NCBI GenBank assembly: GCA_038063975.1
Contig: JBBTTY010000007.1
Location: 1-5,774, forward strand
Source of the DNA: UBA6065 sp038063975
GTDB lineage: Bacteria; Patescibacteriota; Minisyncoccia; Phycocordibacterales; UBA6065
Reading direction: 5' to 3'
Length of the DNA stretch: 5,774 nt
Under the pieces are notes generated by a model, which ran no database searches, had not been told where the DNA came from, and worked only from the letters and a program-made list of their open reading frames with translations. How positions within the stretch are numbered: the first letter of the stretch is position 1; every line of letters begins with the position of its first letter. This document shows positions 1 to 5,227 of this stretch, one piece after another. A program made the translations under genes and the position numbers.

Positions 1-10
1 ATATTAGCTT

Positions 11-334
11 CTAATTATACAAGGTTAGTGTGCAAATTTTGGGGTCCGGGCCATTAAGCATGTCAGAGGCATATTTTTCACCCTCGGCACAATGAACCAG
101 CCAGAGAAGTGCTACATCTTCCTCTGAACAAGCAACCACCCCGTAGCCTACAAACGCTTGAGTAAAATTGCTGAGGATGTCACGATATTTCTTTTCAACA
201 TCTTTGATTTTTTCCTGACTCCACTTTTGGGTTTCAGCAATTTTTATGCAGGCGGAATTCAGATCGAGATTGGACACTATGTGTTCAATCGTTTCATGTA
301 ATCCTATCGAGGTATCTTTCACATCAGTTTTCAT
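11..334 (-). CDS. Small protein, probably a degenerate GRDP-like (glycine-rich domain-containing protein-like) family member
   Basis: This is a 107-residue soluble protein with no signal peptide or membrane segment. From memory it resembles the bacterial GRDP-like family, whose members share an 'LDL...W(S)-E-x-(V/I)-x-x-x-E-x-x-Y-R-x-x-L' opening and a later 'S-x-x-V-D-x-x-W-H-x-H-I-L-D-T-x-x-Y-x-x-D' block. Here residues 23-54 give LDLNSACIKI...KWSQEKI..VEKKYRDIL, and residues 70-91 give SEEDVALLWLVHCAEGEKYASD with W78, H81, Y88 and D91 in register. The first His of the usual WHxH and the C-terminal FLHHFPY-type end are missing, so the protein looks divergent or decayed. The biochemical role of the family is unclear. 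I chose the ATG at 334 over the one at 346 because GGAG lies 7 nt upstream of it. It diverges from the nucleoside phosphorylase gene. The gene is likely real; the family assignment is moderate. Confidence 0.62.
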   Translation of the reverse strand: MKTDVKDTSIGLHETIEHIVSNLDLNSACIKIAETQKWSQEKIKDVEKKYRDILSNFTQAFVGYGVVACSEEDVALLWLVHCAEGEKYASDMLNGPDPKICTLTLYN

Positions 335-365
335 AGTTTTCTCCATTTAGAACTACCCATATTTC

Positions 366-371
366 AGTATA
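366..371 (-). promoter_or_regulatory. Candidate -10 element (TATACT) for the gene at 11-334
   Basis: The minus strand reads GTATACT, with TATACT matching the TATAAT consensus at five of six positions, 31 nt before the chosen ATG. This leaves room for a short leader carrying the GGAG ribosome binding site. No convincing -35 hexamer is seen 16-18 nt upstream. The same GTATACT occurs before two other minus-strand genes in this window. Confidence 0.35.
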
Positions 372-429
372 CGTATCCTGACAAGATACTATAAAAAAAT
401 TGGAAAATAGCAAGTATCCCTAGCTTGAA

Positions 430-451
430 AAGTTTAAGTTTGTTAAAGTTT
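430..451 (+). repeat. Three copies of AAGTTT just upstream of the nucleoside phosphorylase start
   Basis: AAGTTT occurs at 430-435, 436-441 and 446-451, ending 4 nt before the ATG at 456. The first and third copies share the longer word AAAGTTTA (429-436 and 445-452), spaced 16 nt apart. A TTGAAA at 425-430 could act as a -35, and TGTTAAAGT as a weak extended -10, but their spacing is too short for them to work together. The repeats could be an operator or simply AT-rich sequence. No Shine-Dalgarno sequence is present before this ATG. Confidence 0.25.
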
Positions 452-455
452 ACTC

Positions 456-1226
456 ATGTATAAGGCCAAAACATCTAAAGATTGGAAAGAATATTTTAAG
501 CTTCCCGTCGAATATAAAATTGATGGTTTTATATCTTATGGATCTTGGGACGTTGAAAAATATTTCAAAGTATTTGAAAGTATTATTAGAGATATGAAAA
601 GTGATGTTGAAATAAAAAAGTTACAAGGATTTTTGTCAAACATTTTTGAAATAAAATTTTCGGATAAGATTTACTGGCTCACTGTAAGTTATGGAGGCGT
701 GCAACTTTCAGAATATGTACATTTAGCGTGTATGTTCGGATCCAAGAAAAATATTCACATTGGAAGCTGTGGTGGCTTGTATTATGGAGCAAATTCAATG
801 GACTGGTTGATTCCCATATATAGTTATGGCAATGAAAGCACCACAAGAATCTATGGAAAAGATTCAGAGAACAATAAACATTTTCCAGATAAAAATCTAT
901 CCGAAATAATAAAATCAAAAATACCAAAAAATAAGAAGTTTTTTGAAGGTCCTGTAATAACCTGCATGGCCATGATGGGAGAGACTTTTGACGATATAAA
1001 GAAATGGGAAAAAGAAGGATACTACGGAGTGGAAATGGAAACTTCAACTGTTTTTTCCGTATCTAAACATTTCGACGTGCCGGCCGCTTCCCTGCTTTAT
1101 GTTTCAGATAACTTGATCAAGGGTCAGACCGTGGGTGATGAGTCTCATATATCACAAAAATCTGCTCGCGATGAAATGACCAAAGATTTATACAGAGTAG
1201 GTATAGAATCGTTGTTAAAAATTTAG
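456..1226 (+). CDS. Nucleoside phosphorylase (PNP/UDP phosphorylase family), probably purine-specific
   Basis: This 256-residue cytoplasmic enzyme belongs to the PNP_UDP_1 fold. Members split nucleosides with phosphate into free base and (deoxy)ribose-1-phosphate in nucleoside salvage. Visible marks are a GG-containing strand and helix at 80-96, the phosphate/ribose-site loop IGSCGGL at 102-108, the ribose-binding GVEMETS at 191-197 (the family's conserved MEx motif), and VSDN at 216-219. D218 aligns with the catalytic Asp of hexameric bacterial purine nucleoside phosphorylases (VSDH in E. coli DeoD); uridine phosphorylases lack it, so a purine substrate is favoured. The C-terminal helix ending GIESLLKI also resembles DeoD. 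Length is normal to slightly long because of a roughly 70-residue N-terminal part. The gene is strikingly AT-rich (many AAA, ATA and AAT codons). It stands alone on this strand and ends at a hairpin shared with the opposing genes. Family is confident, exact substrate less so. Confidence 0.88.
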   Translation: MYKAKTSKDWKEYFKLPVEYKIDGFISYGSWDVEKYFKVFESIIRDMKSDVEIKKLQGFLSNIFEIKFSDKIYWLTVSYGGVQLSEYVHLACMFGSKKNIHIGSCGGLYYGANSMDWLIPIYSYGNESTTRIYGKDSENNKHFPDKNLSEIIKSKIPKNKKFFEGPVITCMAMMGETFDDIKKWEKEGYYGVEMETSTVFSVSKHFDVPAASLLYVSDNLIKGQTVGDESHISQKSARDEMTKDLYRVGIESLLKI

Positions 1227-1229
1227 TTT

Positions 1230-1271
1230 TGGAAATAAGAACGCCTTCCCGATTGTCTCTCGGGAAGGCGT
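1230..1271 (-). terminator. Rho-independent terminator between converging transcription units
   Basis: A perfect 12-bp stem, ACGCCTTCCCGA (1241-1252) with TCGGGAAGGCGT (1260-1271), closes a 7-nt loop. On the minus strand the stem is followed by TTCTTATTT, making it the terminator of the radical SAM/peptide unit, 11 nt after the peptide stop. On the plus strand the run after the stem (GACTGTTCTCCTT) is less T-rich, but the hairpin lies just after the phosphorylase stop and may serve both directions. Confidence 0.82.
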
Positions 1272-1282
1272 GACTGTTCTCC

Positions 1283-1351
1283 TTACTCGCAAACCATGCA
1301 GTGCCCACTACGCACAACGCGCACGGCACTGCGGAGAAGTTTTCGCTTCAT
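1283..1351 (-). CDS. 22-residue peptide, candidate substrate (RiPP precursor) of the adjacent radical SAM enzyme
   Basis: A 22-codon gene begins with ATG at 1351, 5 nt after the radical SAM stop, and ends with TAA. Its ribosome binding site, AGGAGGTGAT, is as strong as any in bacteria and sits 8 nt from the ATG (measured from AGGAGG), overlapping the enzyme's stop codon. The two genes are therefore cotranscribed and probably translationally coupled. Residues 1-14 are strongly basic (K2, R3, K4, R7, R11, R14) with hydrophobic residues between, suggesting an amphipathic helix or leader. The tail is SGHCMVCE, with C18 and C21 forming a CxxC. The coding sequence is about 55% G+C (38 of 69 bases), well above its neighbours. 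I do not recognise the peptide. Its size is similar to the PQQ precursor PqqA, but it lacks PqqA's Glu/Tyr pair. Gene reality is well supported by the ribosome binding site and terminator; its role as substrate is inferred from position. A metal-binding or regulatory leader-type peptide is the alternative. Confidence 0.72.
   Translation of the reverse strand: MKRKLLRSAVRVVRSGHCMVCE
1298..1332 (-). repeat. 8-bp perfect inverted repeat inside the 22-codon gene
   Basis: GCAGTGCC (1298-1305) and GGCACTGC (1325-1332) are perfect complements separated by 19 nt. An inner GCGC/GCGT pairing with a 5-nt loop could extend the fold. On the mRNA this hairpin lies wholly within the small gene, starts about 17 nt after its start codon, and lies upstream of the terminator hairpin. 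It might affect translation or 3'-end stability. No T-run follows it, so it is not itself a terminator. Confidence 0.5.
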
Positions 1352-1355
1352 AAAT

Positions 1356-1365
1356 ATCACCTCCT
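1356..1365 (-). promoter_or_regulatory. Near-perfect ribosome binding site (AGGAGGTGAT) of the 22-codon gene
   Basis: The minus strand reads AGGAGGTGAT, complementary over ten bases to the usual 16S rRNA 3' end. The last bases of the radical SAM gene (its AGG AGG TGA end) form most of this site, so the enzyme's stop codon is built into the peptide's ribosome binding site. This is the main evidence that the tiny gene is translated. Confidence 0.85.
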
Positions 1366-2511
1366 TTCTATTTGTTTGACCAACAAAGGACAATTTGGAT
1401 GTTCGATTGGATCTTCAGACAGGTTTCTTTGCCTGAAGTAGTTAAACGGACGTGACCACATCTGACAGACTAACTGGCAATTTCGACATTTTGTTCCCCG
1501 TCTTGTGATGCTACGGTAATAGTTAAAAGCTTCACTTTTCCAAATTTGAGCCAAACTATTTTTAAGCACATTACCACCGTAGAGTTCAGCAATCCCATCA
1601 AAATAAGGGAATGGGTAACCGTTTCCAAGTGCATTTATATACATGAACCATCTGGCACCTGGTTCAGTTTGCCATTCAAGTGGCCAAACTGAATTTAAAT
1701 CGGTTATTTTGTCGAATGGATGGAGGATTTTGGCTTTGCTTTTTTGATTACGTAAACCTTGAAGTATCGTCCACGAATCAAAAAGCAACTTGTCACTTTC
1801 TTCCTCCGTAATGGAAGAGCGTCCATTATGTACTTGTCGTGCAATTCTCCAATTAACGTCTTTCCCAGACATATATTCATATATCACGGGCAAAAAAGCA
1901 ATGTTGGAACGGTCAATCGTGGTGGTCAACAACAGTTTCTTGTGTTTTGGTTTAAATTTGAGTAGTAAATCAACAGCTCGACTAACATCAAGCCAATGAT
2001 TTTTCCCAACAAAAGCATTAAACCCATCACCGATACTGTTAATGGAAATTTGAATTTCGCAAAACTCTTTCCAAAGTTTTCTTGGTTCACAGATTCCCCT
2101 CCCAATAGCGACACCATTAGTAAGCAATTTCTGCTCAAAACCGTATTTTCGCGCAATCTTTACCATTTCCATCAAACCCTTCCGTGAAAACGGTTCACCC
2201 CCAGACCATTCAATTTGCAATATGCCCAATTTCGATGCTTGTGCCAAAAGATCAAAAATTGCTTCATCTGACAGTTCATTTGGTAAAGTTTTCCCAGACG
2301 AAACATAACAATGCGAACATGCCAAATTACAGCGATTCGTAAACTGAATTTGTAATCTGGTTGGGGCTGATAATCCGTTCAGTGGATTATCTTTGTTAAT
2401 GACGAGATTGGTTTGTAAAGATGGTTCGATTTTCTCATCCGTCAAATAAAGTTCTCCTTGATAAGAAAAGAGCACTCTGTCAAAGAACGGTTCATATCTT
2501 AGTATATTCAC
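1357..2511 (-). CDS. Radical SAM protein with reduced SPASM/twitch-like C-terminus, candidate peptide-modifying enzyme
   Basis: This 384-residue enzyme starts at GTG (2511) with AAGGAGG 5 nt upstream. Residues 1-50 are a short beta-rich extension, too short for a standard PqqD-like recognition domain. The radical SAM core begins near residue 52. Its CNLACSHC (C61, C65, C68) is the CxxxCxxC that binds the SAM-coordinating [4Fe-4S] cluster, and SGGEPF (103-108) is the GGEP SAM-binding motif; LLTNG (129-133) is also typical. The C-terminal region resembles SPASM domains of peptide maturases: an INALGNGYPFPYF stretch (292-304) where the family usually has a Cys after the G-x-x-Y-P, GNVLKNSLAQIW (313-324), then C342, C345 and C349 and, after a gap, C374. 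Four Cys could hold one auxiliary [4Fe-4S] cluster, where a full SPASM uses seven for two. It has its own promoter, and the 22-codon gene follows it directly. The enzyme class is certain; modification of that peptide (thioether, C-C or other crosslink) is inferred. Confidence 0.93.
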   Translation of the reverse strand: MNILRYEPFFDRVLFSYQGELYLTDEKIEPSLQTNLVINKDNPLNGLSAPTRLQIQFTNRCNLACSHCYVSSGKTLPNELSDEAIFDLLAQASKLGILQIEWSGGEPFSRKGLMEMVKIARKYGFEQKLLTNGVAIGRGICEPRKLWKEFCEIQISINSIGDGFNAFVGKNHWLDVSRAVDLLLKFKPKHKKLLLTTTIDRSNIAFLPVIYEYMSGKDVNWRIARQVHNGRSSITEEESDKLLFDSWTILQGLRNQKSKAKILHPFDKITDLNSVWPLEWQTEPGARWFMYINALGNGYPFPYFDGIAELYGGNVLKNSLAQIWKSEAFNYYRSITRRGTKCRNCQLVCQMWSRPFNYFRQRNLSEDPIEHPNCPLLVKQIERR

Positions 2512-2516
2512 TGTTT

Positions 2517-2523
2517 CCTCCTT
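2517..2523 (-). promoter_or_regulatory. Strong ribosome binding site (AAGGAGG) fixing the GTG start of the radical SAM gene
   Basis: AAGGAGG lies 5 nt before the GTG at 2511-2509. It settles the start choice, because no ATG-led alternative in frame has a site this good. Together with the peptide's site, it contrasts with the other genes here, most of which have no recognisable Shine-Dalgarno sequence. Confidence 0.8.
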
Positions 2524-2544
2524 GTTTTGATTGTTAAGATTTTT

Positions 2545-2574
2545 GAGAGTAAAAATTGATTTTTCTGCCCTCTC
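2545..2574 (-). other. Possible hairpin in the leader of the radical SAM transcript
   Basis: GAGAG (2545-2549) pairs with CTCTC (2570-2574), and inside them AAAAA (2551-2555) pairs with TTTTT (2560-2564) around a 4-nt loop, with an asymmetric bulge of one base against five. It lies between the predicted promoter and the ribosome binding site. The stem is mostly A-T and weak, so a regulatory role is only possible. It is not a known riboswitch. Confidence 0.25.
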
Positions 2575-2581
2575 TTATTTT

Positions 2582-2610
2582 ACAATACATTTTAAAATTA
2601 CTTGAGTCAA
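2582..2610 (-). promoter_or_regulatory. Sigma-70-type promoter for the radical SAM and peptide unit
   Basis: The minus strand carries TTGACT (2605-2610, five of six matches to the -35 consensus), a spacer of exactly 17 nt, and TATTGT (2582-2587, four of six matches to the -10 consensus). Transcription would start near 2575, giving a leader of about 65 nt. This is the best -35/-10 pair in the window and suggests the radical SAM gene is expressed separately from the upstream LOG-like gene. Confidence 0.6.
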
Positions 2611-2627
2611 TTCATCCAGAGTTTTGA

Positions 2628-3170
2628 TTATTTGTTAATCTCGCGTAGAGCGATTTCAACGGCTTTTTGAGGATTATCAGCAAGTTCAACTTTAACTCTA
2701 TTTCTTGCATCTATATATTGATTAGCTAATTTTTCACTCCAACCGCCGGTTCCCTTCAGAGAAACAATCGGTATATTTGCCTGATAGGCAACGAGCATTT
2801 CAGTCAATGTGCCTGAACCGCCGCTGAGACAAATTATTGCATCACAACTCAATACTAAAGCCATTTCGCGTCCTCCTCCTCTTTCCAGGCCTGTAGCGAT
2901 TATAACGTCGGCATTTTTTGAATCATAAATATCCATTCCTTTTCCATATGTTATGCCAACAGTGAGACCACCAGCTCTCCTTGCACCCCGACAAGCTGCT
3001 GTGGAAAGTGAGTCGTGGTCTTTTTCTGCTCCAAACATTAAAACGCAACCACTTTTTGCTATACAAAAACCAACTTCTTCTGCAAGTTTTTCTAATTCAC
3101 TACTATAATTTAAATCCGCTGCTGAACCCATGACACCAATTTGAATCTTTTTTTGTTTATCTTTAATCAT
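2628..3170 (-). CDS. LOG-like Rossmann-fold protein (TIGR00725/SLOG type)
   Basis: This is a 180-residue cytoplasmic protein. The beta-alpha start KIQIGVMGSAAD (8-19), GGGREM (98-103) and SGGSGTLTEM (116-125) match the lysine-decarboxylase-like/LOG superfamily, whose motif is PGGxGTxxE. The sequence fits best with the TIGR00725 branch. Characterised LOG enzymes split cytokinin or purine nucleoside 5'-monophosphates into base and ribose phosphate, while many bacterial SLOG proteins are thought to bind nucleotide-like ligands. Enzyme activity here is not proven. The Pro of PGG is replaced by Ser116, but E124 of the GTxxE is kept. I prefer the ATG at 3170; an in-frame GTG at 3188 would add six residues. 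Neither start has a Shine-Dalgarno sequence. An extended -10-like TGTTATTAT (3179-3187) ends 8 nt before the ATG, which would give a leaderless transcript. It may otherwise be read from the zwf unit. Confidence 0.85.
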   Translation of the reverse strand: MIKDKQKKIQIGVMGSAADLNYSSELEKLAEEVGFCIAKSGCVLMFGAEKDHDSLSTAACRGARRAGGLTVGITYGKGMDIYDSKNADVIIATGLERGGGREMALVLSCDAIICLSGGSGTLTEMLVAYQANIPIVSLKGTGGWSEKLANQYIDARNRVKVELADNPQKAVEIALREINK

Positions 3171-3212
3171 AGAATTTGATAATAACACAATATAATGTAC
3201 AAGAAATCACTA

Positions 3213-3377
3213 CTACAGATTCCCAAAAATCTTCTGTGGCGGTGGAATCTTTATCGTAAATTCAAAAGGTATCCATTTCAAGCCATATTCCTGCGAGGTA
3301 TGTCTAGTTGTGTTCACGCCATGCCGATAGCTAGTGACATAGATAGTTAATGTAATTTTACTTCCCCATTTTACCAA
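3213..3377 (-). CDS. Uncertain small reading frame (54 codons) between the quinone-reductase-like and LOG-like genes
   Basis: A frame opens at TTG (3377), overlaps the last 20 nt of the quinone-reductase-like gene in another frame, and runs to TAG at 3213, 42 nt before the LOG-like ATG. The product would contain TIYVTSYRHG (11-20), SQEYGLKWIPFEF (28-40) and TIKIPPPQKI (41-50), which reads like ordinary beta-rich protein rather than random AT-rich translation. There is no ATG and no Shine-Dalgarno sequence, so it may be a gene remnant. The opposite strand is also open in the same codon register (3195-3350), which weakens the coding argument. It is otherwise the only content of this 187-nt gap. 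No homology is recognised. Confidence 0.2.
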   Translation of the reverse strand: MVKWGSKITLTIYVTSYRHGVNTTRHTSQEYGLKWIPFEFTIKIPPPQKIFGNL

Positions 3378-3945
3378 GACGTTCTATTTGGGCGAGTAGT
3401 TTTTTAACACGTTTTGGAGATAGTGTTTGCATGCCAGAAAACCACGTTTTGCGAACAGGTGCAAAACCGGAAAAACGTAAAACTCCACGAACCCAATTGT
3501 TTATATTTCCTCCAAAGAGAATCCATAGGAGTATTGGGTATGAATCAGAAGTGACAATCACCCGCGCACTGCGCCCCTTGAGTCTGCGATACCAGCCGGG
3601 AATGAGACCTGTCCGAAAATTATAAGCAAAACCAGGCGTCCAGACACGATCAATCAAACCCTTCATTAGAGCAGGCATATCCGACCACCATATGGGAAAT
3701 ATTGAAACGAAATGTTCGCACCATTTGACGTTCTCTTGGAACATTATGAGATCTGGCTCGAGCGTCTGAATCATTTTGTAGCCATGATGGAGAATTGGAT
3801 CGAATTTTATTCCGCTTATCTTCATCATTTTCACTTCATGTCCTGCTGATTTCGCTCCATTTTCATAAGCTTTTGCCAAAGCAACTGAAAGAGACTGATC
3901 GTCGGGATTACCGACAAAAATAAATATTTTCTTGGATTTTTTCAT
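3358..3945 (-). CDS. NAD(P)H-dependent quinone oxidoreductase-like flavoprotein (Flavodoxin_2 fold)
   Basis: This is a 195-residue cytoplasmic flavodoxin-fold protein. The first strand KKIFIFVGNPDDQSLSVALA (5-24) carries the FMN/FAD phosphate-binding loop, with N13 and the following S18-S20 in place of the usual G-x-P-x-x-x-S-x-S. The block FPIWWSDMPALMKGLIDRVW (83-102) followed by TPGFAY (103-108) is the signature of the NQO1/MdaB/KefF-type NAD(P)H dehydrogenase (quinone) family. Members transfer two electrons from NAD(P)H to quinones or related acceptors through a bound flavin. Length fits the family. The C-terminus is unusually basic. The gene starts 5 nt after the zwf stop with only a weak GGA near its ATG, so it is almost certainly cotranscribed with zwf. 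NADPH from zwf could feed it; that link is inferred. The true electron acceptor cannot be told. Confidence 0.87.
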   Translation of the reverse strand: MKKSKKIFIFVGNPDDQSLSVALAKAYENGAKSAGHEVKMMKISGIKFDPILHHGYKMIQTLEPDLIMFQENVKWCEHFVSIFPIWWSDMPALMKGLIDRVWTPGFAYNFRTGLIPGWYRRLKGRSARVIVTSDSYPILLWILFGGNINNWVRGVLRFSGFAPVRKTWFSGMQTLSPKRVKKLLAQIERLGKMGK

Positions 3946-3950
3946 TCCGT

Positions 3951-5210
3951 TTACTGTATCAAAAATGGCTTATCTTCGCCATATATTTGAAGCGGTACTT
4001 TGTTCCAACAAGCGACTATATGATCTGCATATCTCCAAAGTGCTTCTATTTCTGACGAACCGACAAATTCGCGAGACGAGCCATTGAGCGCTACTTTTAT
4101 AACATTGGCATAAGCATCGTTCACTTTAGGCACTTTGAATACATCTCTCTTGCCATCTCGATATAAAGTGATGATTTCTTGATCTGGTTGAACATTAAAA
4201 TGCATTTTTTTGGGGAGACCGTAAACTGCTTTGAATATTATTTCCATAAAAACTTCGGATACCGGCATTTTTTTACCGGCTTCCAAAATCAGAGGCACAC
4301 CTGCCAGTTTTCCGTATGACAAACTAGTGGTGATTTTGAAAGCTGTTTCAGTTTCTGAATCAACTTTTACACCGGCTTCTTTTTTGTAGCCATCATATTG
4401 ACCGCGATGAGACAGTTCGCATGTTTTAGCCGGAGGGGTGAGATGTTTTAAAACATCAGTGCGGGCCTCCGTCCATGATTTTTTCGGAACATCAGCGGCG
4501 AGTACGGCGAGCATTTCCAATATATGATTCTGACCTACATCTCGAAAAGCACCGACATGATCATATGACGCTCCCCTGCCTTCTATGCCTTTGGTTTCAA
4601 ATAATCTGATGTGAATTTGTGAAATGTTTTCCCGAGAAAGCAAAAGACTGAAATTTTCTGTGCTTTCGTGCAGATTCATGAGTGTCATCACTGTGTCTTT
4701 TCCCAAATAATGATCTATGCGATATATCTGACTTTCATCGAGAGAAGAAAGCAAGAGAATGTCCAGCGCTTTTGCTGATTTTTCATCAGTACCAAAAGGT
4801 TTTTCTATGAGCAGTTTTGCACCACCTCGGATCATGATTTTTTCTTTCGCTAGAGATTCTATAACCCGCGATTGATATCGTGGAGCCAGAGATAAATAAA
4901 CTAAAACTTCTGCGTTTGGATTTTTTTTCTTTAATTTTTCTATTTTCTCGTATAAATTTTCATATCCCGTACCATGCTCTATATCAATCCGGGAATATGA
5001 AATCAGTTTTGCAAAATCACTTTTGAAAGAACCGGCGTGTGCCAGAAATTGAGAATCGTTCCAATCCCTCCTAGATACGGCTATAACAGTAGATTTTGAA
5101 CTAAAAACACCCTGTGTATAGAGAGTTTCCAAAGCTGGAAATATCTTTTTTACAGCCAAATCACCTGTCGCTCCGAACAAAACAAATATTATGGTTTTTT
5201 GACTTTTCAT
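3951..5210 (-). CDS. zwf: Glucose-6-phosphate 1-dehydrogenase (short form)
   Basis: The product is G6PD, which oxidises glucose-6-phosphate to 6-phosphogluconolactone and makes NADPH, the entry to the oxidative pentose phosphate pathway. Of 419 residues, the N-terminal Rossmann domain shows FGATGDLA (12-19), the dinucleotide loop. IEKPFG (135-140) and RIDHYLGK (164-171) are the substrate-binding signature, with H167 for phosphate binding. YDHVGAFRDVGQNH (216-229) holds the catalytic base H229. GVPLILEAGKKM (304-315) corresponds to the usual GVPxxLRTGK, with R-T replaced by E-A but the Lys kept. At 419 residues it is some 60-90 shorter than typical bacterial forms. I chose the ATG at 5210 because the protein then begins six residues before the first beta strand. 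The open frame reaching to 5357 runs across the upstream terminator and into the neighbouring gene. No Shine-Dalgarno sequence is present; a TATACT 11 nt before the ATG suggests a nearly leaderless mRNA. Confidence 0.93.
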   Translation of the reverse strand: MKSQKTIIFVLFGATGDLAVKKIFPALETLYTQGVFSSKSTVIAVSRRDWNDSQFLAHAGSFKSDFAKLISYSRIDIEHGTGYENLYEKIEKLKKKNPNAEVLVYLSLAPRYQSRVIESLAKEKIMIRGGAKLLIEKPFGTDEKSAKALDILLLSSLDESQIYRIDHYLGKDTVMTLMNLHESTENFSLLLSRENISQIHIRLFETKGIEGRGASYDHVGAFRDVGQNHILEMLAVLAADVPKKSWTEARTDVLKHLTPPAKTCELSHRGQYDGYKKEAGVKVDSETETAFKITTSLSYGKLAGVPLILEAGKKMPVSEVFMEIIFKAVYGLPKKMHFNVQPDQEIITLYRDGKRDVFKVPKVNDAYANVIKVALNGSSREFVGSSEIEALWRYADHIVACWNKVPLQIYGEDKPFLIQ

Positions 5211-5221
5211 AAGACAGGCAA

Positions 5222-5227
5222 AGTATA
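5222..5227 (-). promoter_or_regulatory. Candidate -10 element (TATACT) of the zwf unit
   Basis: The minus strand reads TGTATACT, ending 11 nt before the zwf ATG and directly after the T-run of the upstream terminator. Transcription would start about 5 nt before the ATG, leaving no room for a Shine-Dalgarno sequence, and none is seen. No clear -35 is present. Confidence 0.45.

Noticed and set aside
1117..1329. 70-codon minus-strand frame overlapping the 22-codon gene, beginning with a Cys-rich stretch
   Set aside because: Its GTG start has no ribosome binding site, it runs through the terminator stem and into the antisense of the phosphorylase gene. The overlapping 22-codon frame has a near-perfect ribosome binding site and stops before the terminator.
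679..2187. Open frames antisense to the phosphorylase and inside the radical SAM gene
   Set aside because: They lie wholly within well-supported genes in other frames, have no ribosome binding sites and give low-complexity or unprotein-like products.
2524..2595. 18-codon ATG-led frame upstream of the radical SAM gene, considered as an alternative precursor peptide
   Set aside because: Its ATG overlaps the predicted -10 region of the promoter, so it would lie upstream of the transcript start, and it has no ribosome binding site.
3217..3250. 7-bp inverted repeat AGATTCC/GGAATCT, considered as a terminator
   Set aside because: The loop is about 20 nt and no T-run follows on either strand, so it is more likely chance.
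3195..3350. Plus-strand 51-codon ATG frame in the gap between the LOG-like and quinone-reductase-like genes
   Set aside because: No Shine-Dalgarno sequence; a TATAAT at 3191-3196 overlaps the ATG itself and so cannot serve as its promoter; it is antisense to the more protein-like minus-strand frame and ends in low-information sequence.
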